Assembly: GCA_016707705.1 (NCBI GenBank) | Contig: JADJHD010000013.1 | Coordinates: forward strand, 62,001-126,000 | Source of the DNA: Bacteroidales bacterium | GTDB lineage: Bacteria; Bacteroidota; Bacteroidia; Bacteroidales; UBA4417 | Length of the DNA: 64,000 bases | Reading direction: 5' to 3' | Part shown: positions 8,994 through 18,374 of the stretch, piece after piece | How positions within the stretch are numbered: position 1 is the stretch's first letter | Layout: each line of letters opens with the position of its first letter | The notes under the pieces: model-generated | Database searches by the model: none | Seen by the model: the letters and a program-made list of their open reading frames with translations, nothing else | Told to the model about the DNA's origin: nothing | Program-made: the position numbers and the translations under genes

Positions 8994-9614
8994 ATGGAAC
9001 CCTCCTATTCTTCCCTATTACTTCAAAATGCTGTTCAAGAGTTGACCCGCTTGCCGGGGATTGGCCGGAAAACAGCACTGAGGTTAGCACTGCATTTGCT
9101 CAGACAACCTGCTGAGATAGCCAAGGCTTTGGGTGACAGTGTAATAAAACTCAGGGAGGAAGTCCGTTACTGCAGGAACTGCCATACTATCTCTGACAGT
9201 GATTTATGTGTTATCTGTTCAAATCCAAAGCGTGATCATTCCACGATTTGCGTTGTTGAGGACATCCGCGATATGATGGCAATTGAAAACACTTCTCAGT
9301 ACAATGGTTTGTATCATGTTCTGGGTGGAGTAATTTCACCAATGGAAGGAATCGGACCAGGAGAACTGAAAATGGAATCACTTTTCAACAAGGCGGCACT
9401 ACTGGAAACCAATGAAGTAATACTAGCCCTCCCTTCCACTGTTGAAGGAGATACGACCAATTTCTACCTTTACAAGACGCTTAGAAATGCTGAAGTCACG
9501 GTAACTACCATTGCCAGGGGAATCCCGGTAGGTGATGAGCTGGACTATACGGATGAGATTACCCTTGGAAGGTCAATTCTGAACCGGCAGGCCTATCATG
9601 GAATGGGTTCGTGA
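8994..9614 (+). CDS. recR: recombination mediator RecR
   Basis: A 206-residue RecR, which with RecF/RecO loads RecA at gapped DNA. An N-terminal helix-hairpin-helix (LPGIGRKTALRLALHLL, about 20-36) is followed by a four-cysteine zinc site (Cys60, 63, 72, 75). A Toprim domain comes next (VVEDIRDMMAIE, then LHGG-like YHVLGGVISPMEGIGP), and the C-terminal conserved GIPVGDELDYTDEITL completes it. Length is standard. The stop overlaps an alternative GTG start of the following pirin gene. Confidence 0.97.
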   Translation: MEPSYSSLLLQNAVQELTRLPGIGRKTALRLALHLLRQPAEIAKALGDSVIKLREEVRYCRNCHTISDSDLCVICSNPKRDHSTICVVEDIRDMMAIENTSQYNGLYHVLGGVISPMEGIGPGELKMESLFNKAALLETNEVILALPSTVEGDTTNFYLYKTLRNAEVTVTTIARGIPVGDELDYTDEITLGRSILNRQAYHGMGS

Positions 9615-9643
9615 GTAATGCAATAACAGTACACAAATCAATT

Positions 9644-10360
9644 ATGATTACCGAATATATCCCTTCTGAATCAAGAGGCCATTTGAATCACGGATGGCTT
9701 GATACCTGGCATTCCTTCAGCTTTGCTTCCTACTTCAATCCAGTGAGAAATCAGTTTGGCGCCCTCAGAGTTCTGAATGATGACACTATTCTGGGAGGCA
9801 GTGGTTTTGGAGAACATCCGCATCAGAATATGGAGATTATTTCAATTCCCCTCTCGGGAGCATTGCAGCACCGTGACAATATGGGACATATTGAAGTGAT
9901 ACGTCCGGGTGATGTGCAGGTAATGTCAGCAGGATCAGGCATAAGGCACTCTGAATATAATCATGACGCCGAAGAAGCTTGCAATTTCCTTCAAATCTGG
10001 ATTTACACCAGAAACAAGAATATTAAGCCAAGCTACGACCAGCGTAGTTTTTCATCAAATGCACAGGAAGGGAAGCTACAACTTCTGGTTTGTCCTGATA
10101 ATCAACCTGAAGATAATGCACTGTTTATCTGTCAGGATGCATGGATTTCAAGAGGAAGGCTTGAAAGCGGACATTCCATCGAATATAAAGTCAGAAAACC
10201 GGGGAATTATATTTTTGTATTCCTGATTGAAGGAACACTGCATGCTCAAGGTGAGCAACTGAAAAGAAGGGATGCCTTATCTGTTAGGGATGCGGAAGCA
10301 CTGATACTTGAAGCTGAAACATTTTCAGATATCCTGATTATTGAAGTCCCGGATAAATAG
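9644..10360 (+). CDS. pirin family bicupin protein
   Basis: A 238-residue pirin-like protein of the YhhW type. The N-terminal cupin carries RGHLNHGWLDTWHSFSF and the metal-binding set GEHPHQNMEIIS with later histidines (GALQHRDNMGH); the C-terminal cupin is more degenerate, as usual. Homologues such as YhhW act on quercetin in vitro, but the physiological role is unclear. ATG 9644 is used; an in-frame GTG at 9611, overlapping the recR stop, would add 11 residues and would imply translational coupling. It converges with the small minus-strand gene 17 bases downstream. Confidence 0.9.
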   Translation: MITEYIPSESRGHLNHGWLDTWHSFSFASYFNPVRNQFGALRVLNDDTILGGSGFGEHPHQNMEIISIPLSGALQHRDNMGHIEVIRPGDVQVMSAGSGIRHSEYNHDAEEACNFLQIWIYTRNKNIKPSYDQRSFSSNAQEGKLQLLVCPDNQPEDNALFICQDAWISRGRLESGHSIEYKVRKPGNYIFVFLIEGTLHAQGEQLKRRDALSVRDAEALILEAETFSDILIIEVPDK

Positions 10361-10377
10361 AAATGAGGTGAGAAAGA

Positions 10378-10623
10378 TCAGGAAGAACCTTCTTCCAGCA
10401 AGTCAAAGATTGACATCTGGTTAGCTGCTACCATATGGTCAGCATGATCATGATAGACGAGATTCCTATCGAGGTATTCCCTCAATGCTTTCCTGAAAAC
10501 CTTGTTGGGCGTTGTTTTGTGCTTGGAACAGAACTCCTTCAACCTTTTTTTGGTTGATTCAGGAATTTTAAACTCCGCCTTGTAATACTTGATTTTCTTT
10601 ACTCTTTTTCTTTTCCTTGGCAT
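10378..10623 (-). CDS. small basic ribbon-helix-helix-like protein
   Basis: An 81-residue protein with a very basic N-terminus (MPRKRKRVKKIKYYKAEF). A strand-helix-helix pattern follows, with TKKRLKEFCSKHKTTPNKVFRKALREYLDRN at residues 24-54, typical of ribbon-helix-helix DNA-binding proteins. The acidic tail (MSIFDLLEEGSS) could be a partner-binding tail. No toxin gene lies beside it. I do not recognise a named family; a DNA-binding regulator is an inference from the fold pattern. Confidence 0.65.
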   Translation of the reverse strand: MPRKRKRVKKIKYYKAEFKIPESTKKRLKEFCSKHKTTPNKVFRKALREYLDRNLVYHDHADHMVAANQMSIFDLLEEGSS

Positions 10624-10722
10624 CAGGCTGTAGCATTTGGAAGCATATGCCTAAAGTAAATAAATATTCCGCTTGCCTCACATGCAGAAACACCATAAAT
10701 TATTGCAATAATCACGATATTA

Positions 10723-12113
10723 TTACAATCCGGCGATGGCTTTTATTTCCTTAATTATAATGCCAGCAAACTCATCAGCAGCTTCATGGGTTGAACTCTC
10801 TGCATATATCCTGATGATGGGCTCTGTGTTGGATTTCCGGAGATGAACCCATCCATTCTCAAACTCAATCTTAACTCCGTCAATGGTATTTACGGGGAAG
10901 TCAGAGAATTTAACTGCAATTTTGCTGAGAATATCATCCACATCCATTGAAGGCTGAAGATTGATCTTGTTTTTAGAGATCACATATTCCGGATAAGTGG
11001 CTCTCAACTGGGAACAACTCAATCCTGATTTAGCAAGATGTGAAAGGAAGAGAGCAATACCTGCAAGGGCATCCCTGCCATAGTGAAGTGCAGGATAAAT
11101 TACTCCTCCATTACCCTCACCTCCAATTACAGCATTTGTAGATTTCATTGCAGTAACAACATTAACCTCTCCAACGGCAGCAGCGGAATAGATACCACCT
11201 GCTTTTTGGGTTACATCACGAAGGGCTCTTGTTGAGGACAGGTTAGATACAGTATTTCCAGGCTTATTCTTCAGGATATAATCAGCCACAGCAACCAGGG
11301 TATATTCTTCACCGAACATACTGCCATCTTCATTCACGATAGCGAGGCGATCCACGTCAGGGTCAACTGCAAATCCAAGGTGTGCTCCTGATTCGACTAC
11401 CGTTTTCGACAAATCCCTTAAGTTCTCAGGAAGAGGCTCCGGGTTATGCGGAAAGTTACCGTCAGGCTCAGAGTAAAGTGCAACCACTGAATCCACGCCC
11501 AAAGCCTCAAAAAGTGGAGGAAGTGCAATACCACCGTTGAATTGACACAATCTACTGCAACTTTGAATCTGGCATTCCTGATTGCCGGAACATCCACAAA
11601 TGGCATGGCGAGCACTTGTTGAATGTGATAATCAATCATTTGATTATTTTGAGAGTATTTTCCCAATTCTTCTACCGGACTGGCTATAAAACTACCAGCC
11701 TCCACCAATTCCAGGATTAGCTTCCCATCCTTATCATCAAGGAATTCACCCCTCCCATTCAGTAATTTGAGGGCATTCCAGTTACCGGGATTATGGCTGG
11801 CAGTTATTATGATACCACCATCAGCTCTAAGTCCTGTAACAGCCATTTCTACTGTTGGAGTGGTACTCAGACCGACATCTGTTACATCCACACCCATTCC
11901 GAGCAAGGTCCCTGTTAGCACTTGATTAACCATAAGGCCTGAAATCCGTGCATCCCGGCCAATTACCACATGAATGCGGGATTTGGAAGATTGTTGCCTG
12001 ATAAATACTGCGTAAGCAGAAGCAAAACGAACAATATCCAGGGGAGTAAGACCTTCACCCGGTACTCCTCCGATTGTTCCCCTTATACCTGAAATACTTT
12101 TAATTAAAGTCAT
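10723..12113 (-). CDS. glmM: phosphoglucosamine mutase / phosphomannomutase family, frameshifted
   Basis: An alpha-D-phosphohexomutase of about 463 residues, split by one missing base near 11534. The N-terminal part starts MTLIKSISGIRGTIGG and has the phosphoserine loop TASHNPGNW (Ser106). After the shift come the metal loop DPDVDRL, the sugar loop GEGNGGV and the phosphate-binding RKSNTEPIIRIYAES. Reading CVNST in the first frame and GGIALPP in the second restores the expected continuous sequence if one G is added to a G run on the minus strand. GlmM makes glucosamine-1-phosphate for cell wall and LPS; phosphomannomutase activity cannot be excluded. Start chosen at 12113 by family fit. A TATCTTTG box lies 39-46 bases upstream. 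Confidence 0.85.
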
Positions 12114-12151
12114 GGAAGTTTGATTTTGACCTGAACAAGATTCAACTTCGG

Positions 12152-12159
12152 CAAAGATA
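12152..12159 (-). promoter_or_regulatory. candidate -7 promoter box for the glmM-like gene
   Basis: TATCTTTG on the minus strand fits TAnnTTTG, about 39 bases before the start at 12113. Confidence 0.5.
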
Positions 12160-12209
12160 GACACATCTATTCATATCACCTAAAGCTGAAAATCGGATAA
12201 AGACATTTT

Positions 12210-12284
12210 GAGACTGTCAAAATTAAGTTTAAGAATTTGAGATGTTTCTATATGGCAACAACTGAGCAAAATTTTGACAGGCTC
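12210..12284. repeat. imperfect inverted repeat, MITE-like
   Basis: GAGACTGTCAAAATT at 12210-12224 and AATTTTGACAGGCTC at 12270-12284 form a 15-base inverted repeat with one mismatch and a 45-base spacer. It lies in the divergent gap between the glmM-like and TPR genes. The ends resemble insertion-sequence termini, but there is no transposase and no clear target duplication. It could equally be a hairpin. Confidence 0.5.
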
Positions 12285-12360
12285 TGAATCGGTACAGAAG
12301 TTAAGAGAGTTCTGCATGACCATAATCAGGTCTGATCATCGAATGCCTGCAGGAATTTAT

Positions 12361-12368
12361 TACTTTTG
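12361..12368 (+). promoter_or_regulatory. -7 promoter box for the TPR gene
   Basis: TACTTTTG fits TAnnTTTG, 24 bases before the ATG at 12393. Confidence 0.5.
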
Positions 12369-12392
12369 CATGCCTAAAAGTGGAAGAGAAGA

Positions 12393-13798
12393 ATGAAGCA
12401 GGGTTTTGACGAAGACGAAAATTATATCCGCGAATTGCTGGAACGCTTTGAAGATGGCCTTCATAAAGGAGGCAGCTCTTTCTTTGATTCCAGCGAAATG
12501 GAGGATATAATTTACCATTACTTCTCCCATGCAGAGTTTCCAAAGGCCCGCAAGGCCATTCACTACGCTTTGGAAAGGTTTCCTTCTGACATTACCTTCG
12601 AAGTATTGCAAGCGCAGTATCTTCTGAATACCGGCGAATCGCAGAAAGCTCTTAGCAGTTTGGACCAGCTCAAGAAAAGAGATCCCAGAAATCCGGATAT
12701 CATTTTGACCCGTGCCTCGGTGCTGGGCAGCATGAACCGTCATGAGGAAGCCATCAAGGAATACATCAAGGCACTTGCTCATATTGATGACGATAAGGAA
12801 GAGATTTATACAGGCATTGCCTTTGAGTATGAGAGCATCGGCGACTATGAGAAAGCAGCGGAATACCTGAAGCAGGCATTGGATGCAGACCCCGATAACG
12901 ACGGCTTACTCTACGAGATAGGCTACTGCTATGATCTTGGAGGGATGAGTGAAAAAGCTGTAGTGTTTTTTGCTTCTATTGTCGACAAGCGGCCTTATTC
13001 ACATGTTGGCTGGTATAACCTGGGATTGGCATACTCTGCTCTTGAGCTCTATGAAAAAGCTATAGATTCCTTTGATTTCTCTATAGCAATTGAACCCGGA
13101 TTCACCCTGCATACTTCAATAAAGCTCAATCATATGAGCAGATGGAACTTTACCATGAGGCTATTGGCATTTACAAGCAAACCTTTGAGTTTGAGAAACC
13201 AGATGCCATGACATGGTATTATCTGGGTGATTGCTATGAAAGATTGGAAAAATACGAAACTGCCATTGAAAACTATAGGAAATCAGTAAATCTGGAGAAA
13301 CAATTTTCAGATGCATGGATGGGAATGGGAATTTGTTTCAATGAGCTTGGGCAGAAAGCAGAAGCCTTGACTCATATGAAGCAGGCAACCAAACTTGAAC
13401 CTGAAAACCCTGAATACTGGTTCATTATTGCAGAAGTATTGCTTGAAAGCGGCAATTTTGACGAAGCAGGGAATGCATATCTGAAGGTAACTGAACTGGA
13501 CCCATATCATCCTGAAGTCTGGCTTGACTATTCGGAGTACTTCATAACAGTAATGGGGAACTACGATAAAGCTCTGGAAATCATTGAGGATGGCACCTAC
13601 TTTCAACCTCAGAATTATGCTTTAGCCTTTCGGCGGGTTGCTTATCTCATTGATTCCGGAAAGGAAAAGGAAGCTGTTCGTGAATTAATAATAGCACTAT
13701 CGCAGGATTATAACGGATTTGCCGATTTGCTGGAATACTCCGAAAAAGCAAGATTATCACACGCAATTAATGAAGCTATAATCGGGTTTAAGGAATAA
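12393..13798 (+). CDS. tetratricopeptide repeat protein, frameshifted
   Basis: A TPR protein of about 468 residues with no signal peptide, so probably cytoplasmic. It carries roughly ten 34-residue helical hairpins, for example AIKEYIKALAHIDDDKEEIYTGIAFEYESIGDYEKAAEYLKQALDADP and AIENYRKSVNLEKQFSDAWMGMGICFNELGQKAEA in outline. The frame breaks near 13104: adding one C to the CCC there gives FTPAYFNKAQSYEQMELYHEA, a continuous repeat, so the gene is treated as whole. TPR proteins mediate protein-protein contacts; no partner is indicated. Confidence 0.8.
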
Positions 13799-13902
13799 GA
13801 CCTAAGAGAAAGGCGTTAATCTTTAAAAATGTGATTCTTCAATGAATCCGTCTATTCCGGAATTCAAAAAAAATTGTTCACTAATCAGAATAACACTTTA
13901 TT

Positions 13903-14529
13903 ATGGGAATAACTGAATGGATTGCCGCTACTGCGGTAGCAATAATAGGAGCCACCGGCTACCCCGGAGTATTTATACTTATGCTTTTGGAAAGCATGGT
14001 TTTCCCTGTTCCAAGTGAGGCTGTTATGCCATTTGCCGGATTCCTTATAGTTGACGGTCAATTTACCTTCACTGGAGTAATAATTGCAAGTACCCTTGGA
14101 AGCATTACTGGCTCCCTCCTATCCTATGCAATCGGATATTATGGTGGCCGTCCATTCATCGAGCGTTTTGGAAAATACCTGCTTCTCAACACACATCATC
14201 TGTCTCTGTCAGAAAAGTATTTCTCCAAAAGAGGTGATATCACTATCCTGATTTCCCGTTTTATCCCGGTTGTCAGACATCTGATCAGTATTCCTGCAGG
14301 ATTTGGAAAAATGAACGTTCTGAAATTTTCCATTTACACCATTATTGGTGCAGGTTGCTGGAATGCATTCCTTACCTATGTTGGCTTTCAATTGAAAAAT
14401 AACTGGACTGAAGTAATGAAGTACAGTCACATGATTGACCTGGTTGTAGTTGGTGTCCTGGGGATTGCTTTTATCTACTATGTATATAAAATCGTTGGCT
14501 CCCTGCGCTCTAAAAAAGTGAATCCTTAA
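13903..14529 (+). CDS. DedA family membrane protein
   Basis: A 208-residue inner-membrane protein of the DedA/SNARE-associated family. Landmarks are the re-entrant region GYPGVFILMLLESMVFPVPSEAVMPFAGFL near the N-terminus, then YYGGRPFIERFGKYLLL, and the conserved RFIPVVRHLISIPAGFGKMN (about 121-140). Two C-terminal membrane helices follow. DedA proteins are linked to lipid-carrier (undecaprenyl phosphate) or phospholipid translocation. Two bases separate it from aroE, suggesting a small operon. Confidence 0.93.
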   Translation: MGITEWIAATAVAIIGATGYPGVFILMLLESMVFPVPSEAVMPFAGFLIVDGQFTFTGVIIASTLGSITGSLLSYAIGYYGGRPFIERFGKYLLLNTHHLSLSEKYFSKRGDITILISRFIPVVRHLISIPAGFGKMNVLKFSIYTIIGAGCWNAFLTYVGFQLKNNWTEVMKYSHMIDLVVVGVLGIAFIYYVYKIVGSLRSKKVNP

Positions 14530-14531
14530 TC

Positions 14532-15281
14532 ATGGTTTTGTTCGGATTGATCGGATATCCACTTGGACATTCATGGTCACCGGGATATTTCAGGGACTTG
14601 TTTCATGCAAACGGCCTTGAAGATCATCATTACACTTTATTCCCCATTTCCGAAATCGGGCAGTTTAATGATTTAATTGCCACAAACAGGGAATTATCTG
14701 GCCTTAATGTCACTATTCCCTATAAAACTGCCATTCTTCCATATCTTGACATGCTGAGCCCGGAAGCCTCTGAGGTAGGGGCAGTAAATTGCATTCACAT
14801 TAAGCGGATTGACGGAAAAACGACTCTTACCGGCTATAATACTGATACTTTTGGGTTTGAAAATGCACTCAAGCCTTTTCTGAAATCCGGTCATGATAAT
14901 GCACTTATTCTTGGGAATGGAGGCGCTTCCAAAGCGGTACAATTTGTTCTTGCAAAGCTTGGAATCGAGTTCAGGGTTGTTTCAAGGGAATTCAAAAGCA
15001 AAATCCATCTCAGCTACAAGGATTTAAACGAGCAACTTATTGAATCCCACAAGTTGATCATAAATACCACTCCTTTGGGAATGCACCCGAATGAAGCATG
15101 CCTTCCTGACATTCCCTATAATGCAATTACCAGTCAACATCTGCTGTTCGACCTTATCTACAATCCTCCTATGACTAAATTCATGGCTGAAGGACTCAGG
15201 ATGGGGGCAACAGTTGTGAATGGCAAGAGAATGCTTGAATTGCAAGCAGATAAATCCTTCCAAATCTGGAAGAACCAATAG
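14532..15281 (+). CDS. aroE: shikimate dehydrogenase AroE
   Basis: A 249-residue NADP-dependent enzyme that reduces 3-dehydroshikimate to shikimate in aromatic amino acid synthesis. The substrate site is visible as LGHSWSP near the start, NVTIPYK (catalytic lysine, about residue 65) and NTDTFGF (aspartate about 101). The cofactor site GNGGASKAV follows, and NTTPLGMHP and DLIYNPPMTKF are also conserved. The protein is slightly shorter than many AroE proteins but complete. The start lies two bases after the dedA stop. Confidence 0.96.
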   Translation: MVLFGLIGYPLGHSWSPGYFRDLFHANGLEDHHYTLFPISEIGQFNDLIATNRELSGLNVTIPYKTAILPYLDMLSPEASEVGAVNCIHIKRIDGKTTLTGYNTDTFGFENALKPFLKSGHDNALILGNGGASKAVQFVLAKLGIEFRVVSREFKSKIHLSYKDLNEQLIESHKLIINTTPLGMHPNEACLPDIPYNAITSQHLLFDLIYNPPMTKFMAEGLRMGATVVNGKRMLELQADKSFQIWKNQ

Positions 15282-15368
15282 ACCACAAGTCATTATAAAA
15301 CAGTCTCTGAGCTGATTTTCTGAGTATCTTCGATGAAGATTGACTAATGCATTTCAAAAAAAAAAAAT

Positions 15369-15674
15369 ATGTCTGTGATAATGCAGTTTGCAATATTTCC
15401 CACCGACAAGGGAATCAGTGCAAGTCCTTGGGTAAGCAAAGTAATTGAGATGGTACGGGAGAGTGGTTTTCAGTTCAATCTTACTTCTATGTCGACGATA
15501 ATTGAGACGAACACGATTGAAGAAGCTCAGAACCTGATTTCAAAAGCTTATTCAATACTGGAACCGGACTGTGAAAGGGTTTACTGTACAATAAGCTTTG
15601 ACATAAAAAAAGGACCCTTGGGCAGAATGGAACAAAAGGTACGATCAATTGAAGATAAGATCGGCCCGGTTTGA
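15369..15674 (+). CDS. MTH1187/YqgV-type thiamine-binding domain protein
   Basis: A 101-residue protein of the MTH1187/YkoF-like family (PF01910). It begins with a beta strand (VIMQFAIFPTDKG) and carries the conserved SPWVSKVIEMVRESG and NLTSMSTIIET. Members bind thiamine or related ligands as small oligomers. No thiamine biosynthesis gene or riboswitch is nearby, so the ligand is inferred from family only. A strong terminator follows 40 bases downstream. Confidence 0.85.
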   Translation: MSVIMQFAIFPTDKGISASPWVSKVIEMVRESGFQFNLTSMSTIIETNTIEEAQNLISKAYSILEPDCERVYCTISFDIKKGPLGRMEQKVRSIEDKIGPV

Positions 15675-15714
15675 GTTGGCAATTATCAGAACCTGCAATA
15701 TTCCAACATTAATA

Positions 15715-15749
15715 AATCAGCCCCAACTTTATAAAAGATGGGGCTGATT
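15715..15749. terminator. bidirectional intrinsic terminator
   Basis: AATCAGCCCCA (15715-15725) pairs perfectly with TGGGGCTGATT (15739-15749) around a 13-base loop. It lies between convergent genes ending at 15674 and 15784, with an AT-rich flank (TATATTTAAA) after the plus-strand arm. Confidence 0.85.
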
Positions 15750-15783
15750 ATATTTAAAGAGGCAAAAGTGTCGCGGTTCTGGT

Positions 15784-16026
15784 TCAGGTTCGCCTCTCAA
15801 TTTCGATGGTGAAATTTGCAGCCAGTGCGGCAAGTGCACCAACAGCTGCCAACACAGGAGCGATAATTGCACCAACAAGTCCAACGGCAACAGGGATTTC
15901 CATATAGGTCCTGCCCTGTTCATCCTTTATGATGATTCGAGATATGTTCCCTTCATGAATCAGTTCCCTGACCTTATTCAGGAGTTCTTCTCCCTTGACC
16001 TTAAACTCGTTGGCATTGAATTGCAT
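15784..16026 (-). CDS. DUF4342 family small membrane-associated protein
   Basis: An 80-residue protein. Its N-terminal half is amphipathic and charged (KVKGEELLNKVRELIHEGN), followed by RIIIKDEQGRTYMEIPV. A glycine/alanine-rich hydrophobic segment (VGLVGAIIAPVLAAVGALAALAA, in outline) and FTIEIERRT close it. This order is that of DUF4342, a widespread small domain of unknown function. Length is typical for a stand-alone copy. Confidence 0.85.
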   Translation of the reverse strand: MQFNANEFKVKGEELLNKVRELIHEGNISRIIIKDEQGRTYMEIPVAVGLVGAIIAPVLAAVGALAALAANFTIEIERRT

Positions 16027-16102
16027 AGCTACCTATTTTCCATTTGATGATTACCCGTCAATCACACTTCTTAAAGCACAATTTTCAAGTAACATACAAC
16101 AA

Positions 16103-18205
16103 TTAATGAGCTACAGTAATCCTTCTGGTTTCAATAATCTTCTTACCGTCACAAAGAGTGCAGATATACTGACCAGCAGGGAGATCATTTGTATTTACAT
16201 GCAATGATTGAGTTCCACTGCTTACAGGAATAATTGAAACCACCTTGCCATTCATATCCATCACCTTTACAACCATCTCCTTTTTGAGATCATTGAGAGG
16301 CAGAACGGTCTCCATGTTGGCAGGATTAGGATAGTTTTGTCCCATCAGTTTAGCAAGAGCTTCTTCATACTGAACACCTGAGATTACTTCGTTGAACCAG
16401 TCATAGGTGAGCTTGGTAATCTGATTTCTGACAGCTGTAGTGCTCATCATTTCAAAACCAATACCGAAGTATGCAGCCTTGTAACCATTCTTCTCTACCC
16501 TAAGGGCAGCCCTTTTGGTATTCAGGTTTTTATAAAGGAAGATAGGCCTTGCAGGGCTAAGAGTATCAATCTGATCGGGATACATATTTCCGGCATAAAC
16601 ATCAACTACAGTTGAATTACCGGCAGCACCATAAATCTCATCATACAATACGGCTGTAATCTGGTTGTTGGTTGTACCGCCATCATCAATGAATTTTGCA
16701 CAGAGATAATTTGTGTAAAGGTCCTGAGTAATAGCATTTCCGTTTGAACCGGAAGCACCACTCATAATATCCCAACCAATATCCTGTCCTGCTACAAGCA
16801 CATTTCTGCCTGAGTTAAGAATAGCTTTTACAGCCTCTGCTTCTGAATCCTTAAATGCGGGAAAAGTCCAGGCAACATTATAGAAAATGCTGTTCACATC
16901 AACAAGGGCTCCATTATTCACAGCTTTTACAAGTTGTGATGCAGGAATAGAAGTGTATGTTGTACAGCCGGCAAATGCAAGGCCTTCAAGGTATGCACTC
17001 TCATGGTCAGTAGTTTCAGGACCACCGCTGCCGTTGACAACCAATGTGGTAATGCCTGAAATCACAGAAACATCCGCAATCTTGGCTGGAGCTCCGGGAT
17101 AAGCCACAGATTTCATTGTCATCCTGTATGTAGCTACTTCAGGTGTATCACCAGGGACAACAGTAAGTTGAATATTTTTCGCCTCATTTTGGTTCAGGGC
17201 AACCACAGCGCTGCCAGTATACTGAACTCCGTCAATTGTGAAATAATCAGTCCAACCGGGGATTACATCAACCGGAGCAAAGGTGAATTCATACTGCTCG
17301 CCAGAAGTCAGAGCGCCTTCAACCTGACATGTGAAATCACAAGGCAAGGAAGCTGTTCCTTGTTTAAAGTCTGCTGCCACTGCTGCAGTACCAATAAAAC
17401 GATTGGTTCCACCGATAGCATCTACCATGTCTCCGGTAAGAACTTCCTGATGACTTTGAGCAACATAAACTGCCACCCGGCAATCTTCAGGAACACAGGG
17501 TACATTATTGTAGGAAGCAGGAATGGTATATACATAGGTTCTGTTGACCAAAGTTCCCTGAGTGGTAGTGGTAACTTCATCACCCCACTGACCTGTGAGG
17601 AAATAACGAAGTATATGCATATGCACGTAGTTGCTACCCATGCCTCCACCGGTCTGAGGTCCCAGAACGCTGTCCTGAAGCAGGGCAACGTTGATAAAAT
17701 TGCTGGTTACAGCGCTGGTTGCAGTGTAATATAGTTCCACATTAACAGTAAGTTCGCGGGTATCAGGATTGAATGATGATTCAATTCCAACATTTACAGG
17801 AGAAGGCATGGCCATGATCTGGTCAGCAGCACCGCTCCATGAGCCCCTGTTGAGAGCAGTGGATGAACTTCCGGCAAAAACGTGGCGGTTAACGGTTCCT
17901 GAAGGATAACCAGTCAAACCAGTCTGGGCTGCCAAAGGATCGCCGAATGGAGTCCTGAAATCAGGTTCAGATCCGCTGGGGACAGCGAAACTTCCCTGGT
18001 GAACATTAATTAGAACAACCCTTCCAGGATTTGCATCTGCAATTCCCTGGGCAATCTTGTGTCCATCAGGACAATACTGGCAATGTATACCTGTATATTC
18101 CTCGAGGACAACATTTTTATTTTGCGGCTCGGTACTCACCAATGTCTGGGCCTGTAGCCAGAAACCCACAGTGGTAAGAAGAATCAGAAGTAAAAAGTTT
18201 TTCAT
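16103..18205 (-). CDS. Omp28-related T9SS-secreted protein
   Basis: A 700-residue secreted protein. The signal peptide ends near LQAQ (residue 20). Right after it lies an Omp28-like thioredoxin-related domain with a CxxC (Cys42 and Cys45, in HCQYCPDG), then VVLINVHQGSFA and GYPSGTVNRHVF. The middle holds Ig-like strands. The last 80 residues are a T9SS type A sorting domain (GQNYPNPANMETVLPL, VMDMNGKVV, LPAGQYICTLCDGKKI), so it should be exported through the outer membrane and anchored or released there. Whether the CxxC is redox-active at the surface is unknown. A TAACTTTG box is 27-34 bases upstream. Confidence 0.88.
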   Translation of the reverse strand: MKNFLLLILLTTVGFWLQAQTLVSTEPQNKNVVLEEYTGIHCQYCPDGHKIAQGIADANPGRVVLINVHQGSFAVPSGSEPDFRTPFGDPLAAQTGLTGYPSGTVNRHVFAGSSSTALNRGSWSGAADQIMAMPSPVNVGIESSFNPDTRELTVNVELYYTATSAVTSNFINVALLQDSVLGPQTGGGMGSNYVHMHILRYFLTGQWGDEVTTTTQGTLVNRTYVYTIPASYNNVPCVPEDCRVAVYVAQSHQEVLTGDMVDAIGGTNRFIGTAAVAADFKQGTASLPCDFTCQVEGALTSGEQYEFTFAPVDVIPGWTDYFTIDGVQYTGSAVVALNQNEAKNIQLTVVPGDTPEVATYRMTMKSVAYPGAPAKIADVSVISGITTLVVNGSGGPETTDHESAYLEGLAFAGCTTYTSIPASQLVKAVNNGALVDVNSIFYNVAWTFPAFKDSEAEAVKAILNSGRNVLVAGQDIGWDIMSGASGSNGNAITQDLYTNYLCAKFIDDGGTTNNQITAVLYDEIYGAAGNSTVVDVYAGNMYPDQIDTLSPARPIFLYKNLNTKRAALRVEKNGYKAAYFGIGFEMMSTTAVRNQITKLTYDWFNEVISGVQYEEALAKLMGQNYPNPANMETVLPLNDLKKEMVVKVMDMNGKVVSIIPVSSGTQSLHVNTNDLPAGQYICTLCDGKKIIETRRITVAH

Positions 18206-18231
18206 AGTAATGGTTTTGAAGGTTGGTAAGC

Positions 18232-18239
18232 CAAAGTTA
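18232..18239 (-). promoter_or_regulatory. -7 promoter box for the Omp28-like gene
   Basis: TAACTTTG on the minus strand fits TAnnTTTG, 27 bases before the start at 18205. Confidence 0.5.
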
Positions 18240-18347
18240 GAACTTCCATGCTTGAAATTTACTTTCAGTTAAAAAAAAATGAAATTATGGAGATCACTTA
18301 CCTAGCAAAACGGTTTTCATGCGGTTCTCATGTACAGGCACTTTGCG

Positions 18348-18355
18348 TACCTTTG
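18348..18355 (+). promoter_or_regulatory. -7 promoter box for znuA
   Basis: TACCTTTG fits TAnnTTTG and ends 19 bases before the TTG start at 18375, so the 5' leader would be only about a dozen bases. Confidence 0.55.
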
Positions 18356-18374
18356 ACAACAAATTCTCGTTACA

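Noticed and set aside
10378..10623. Antitoxin of a toxin-antitoxin module
   Set aside because: No partner gene on the same strand beside it.
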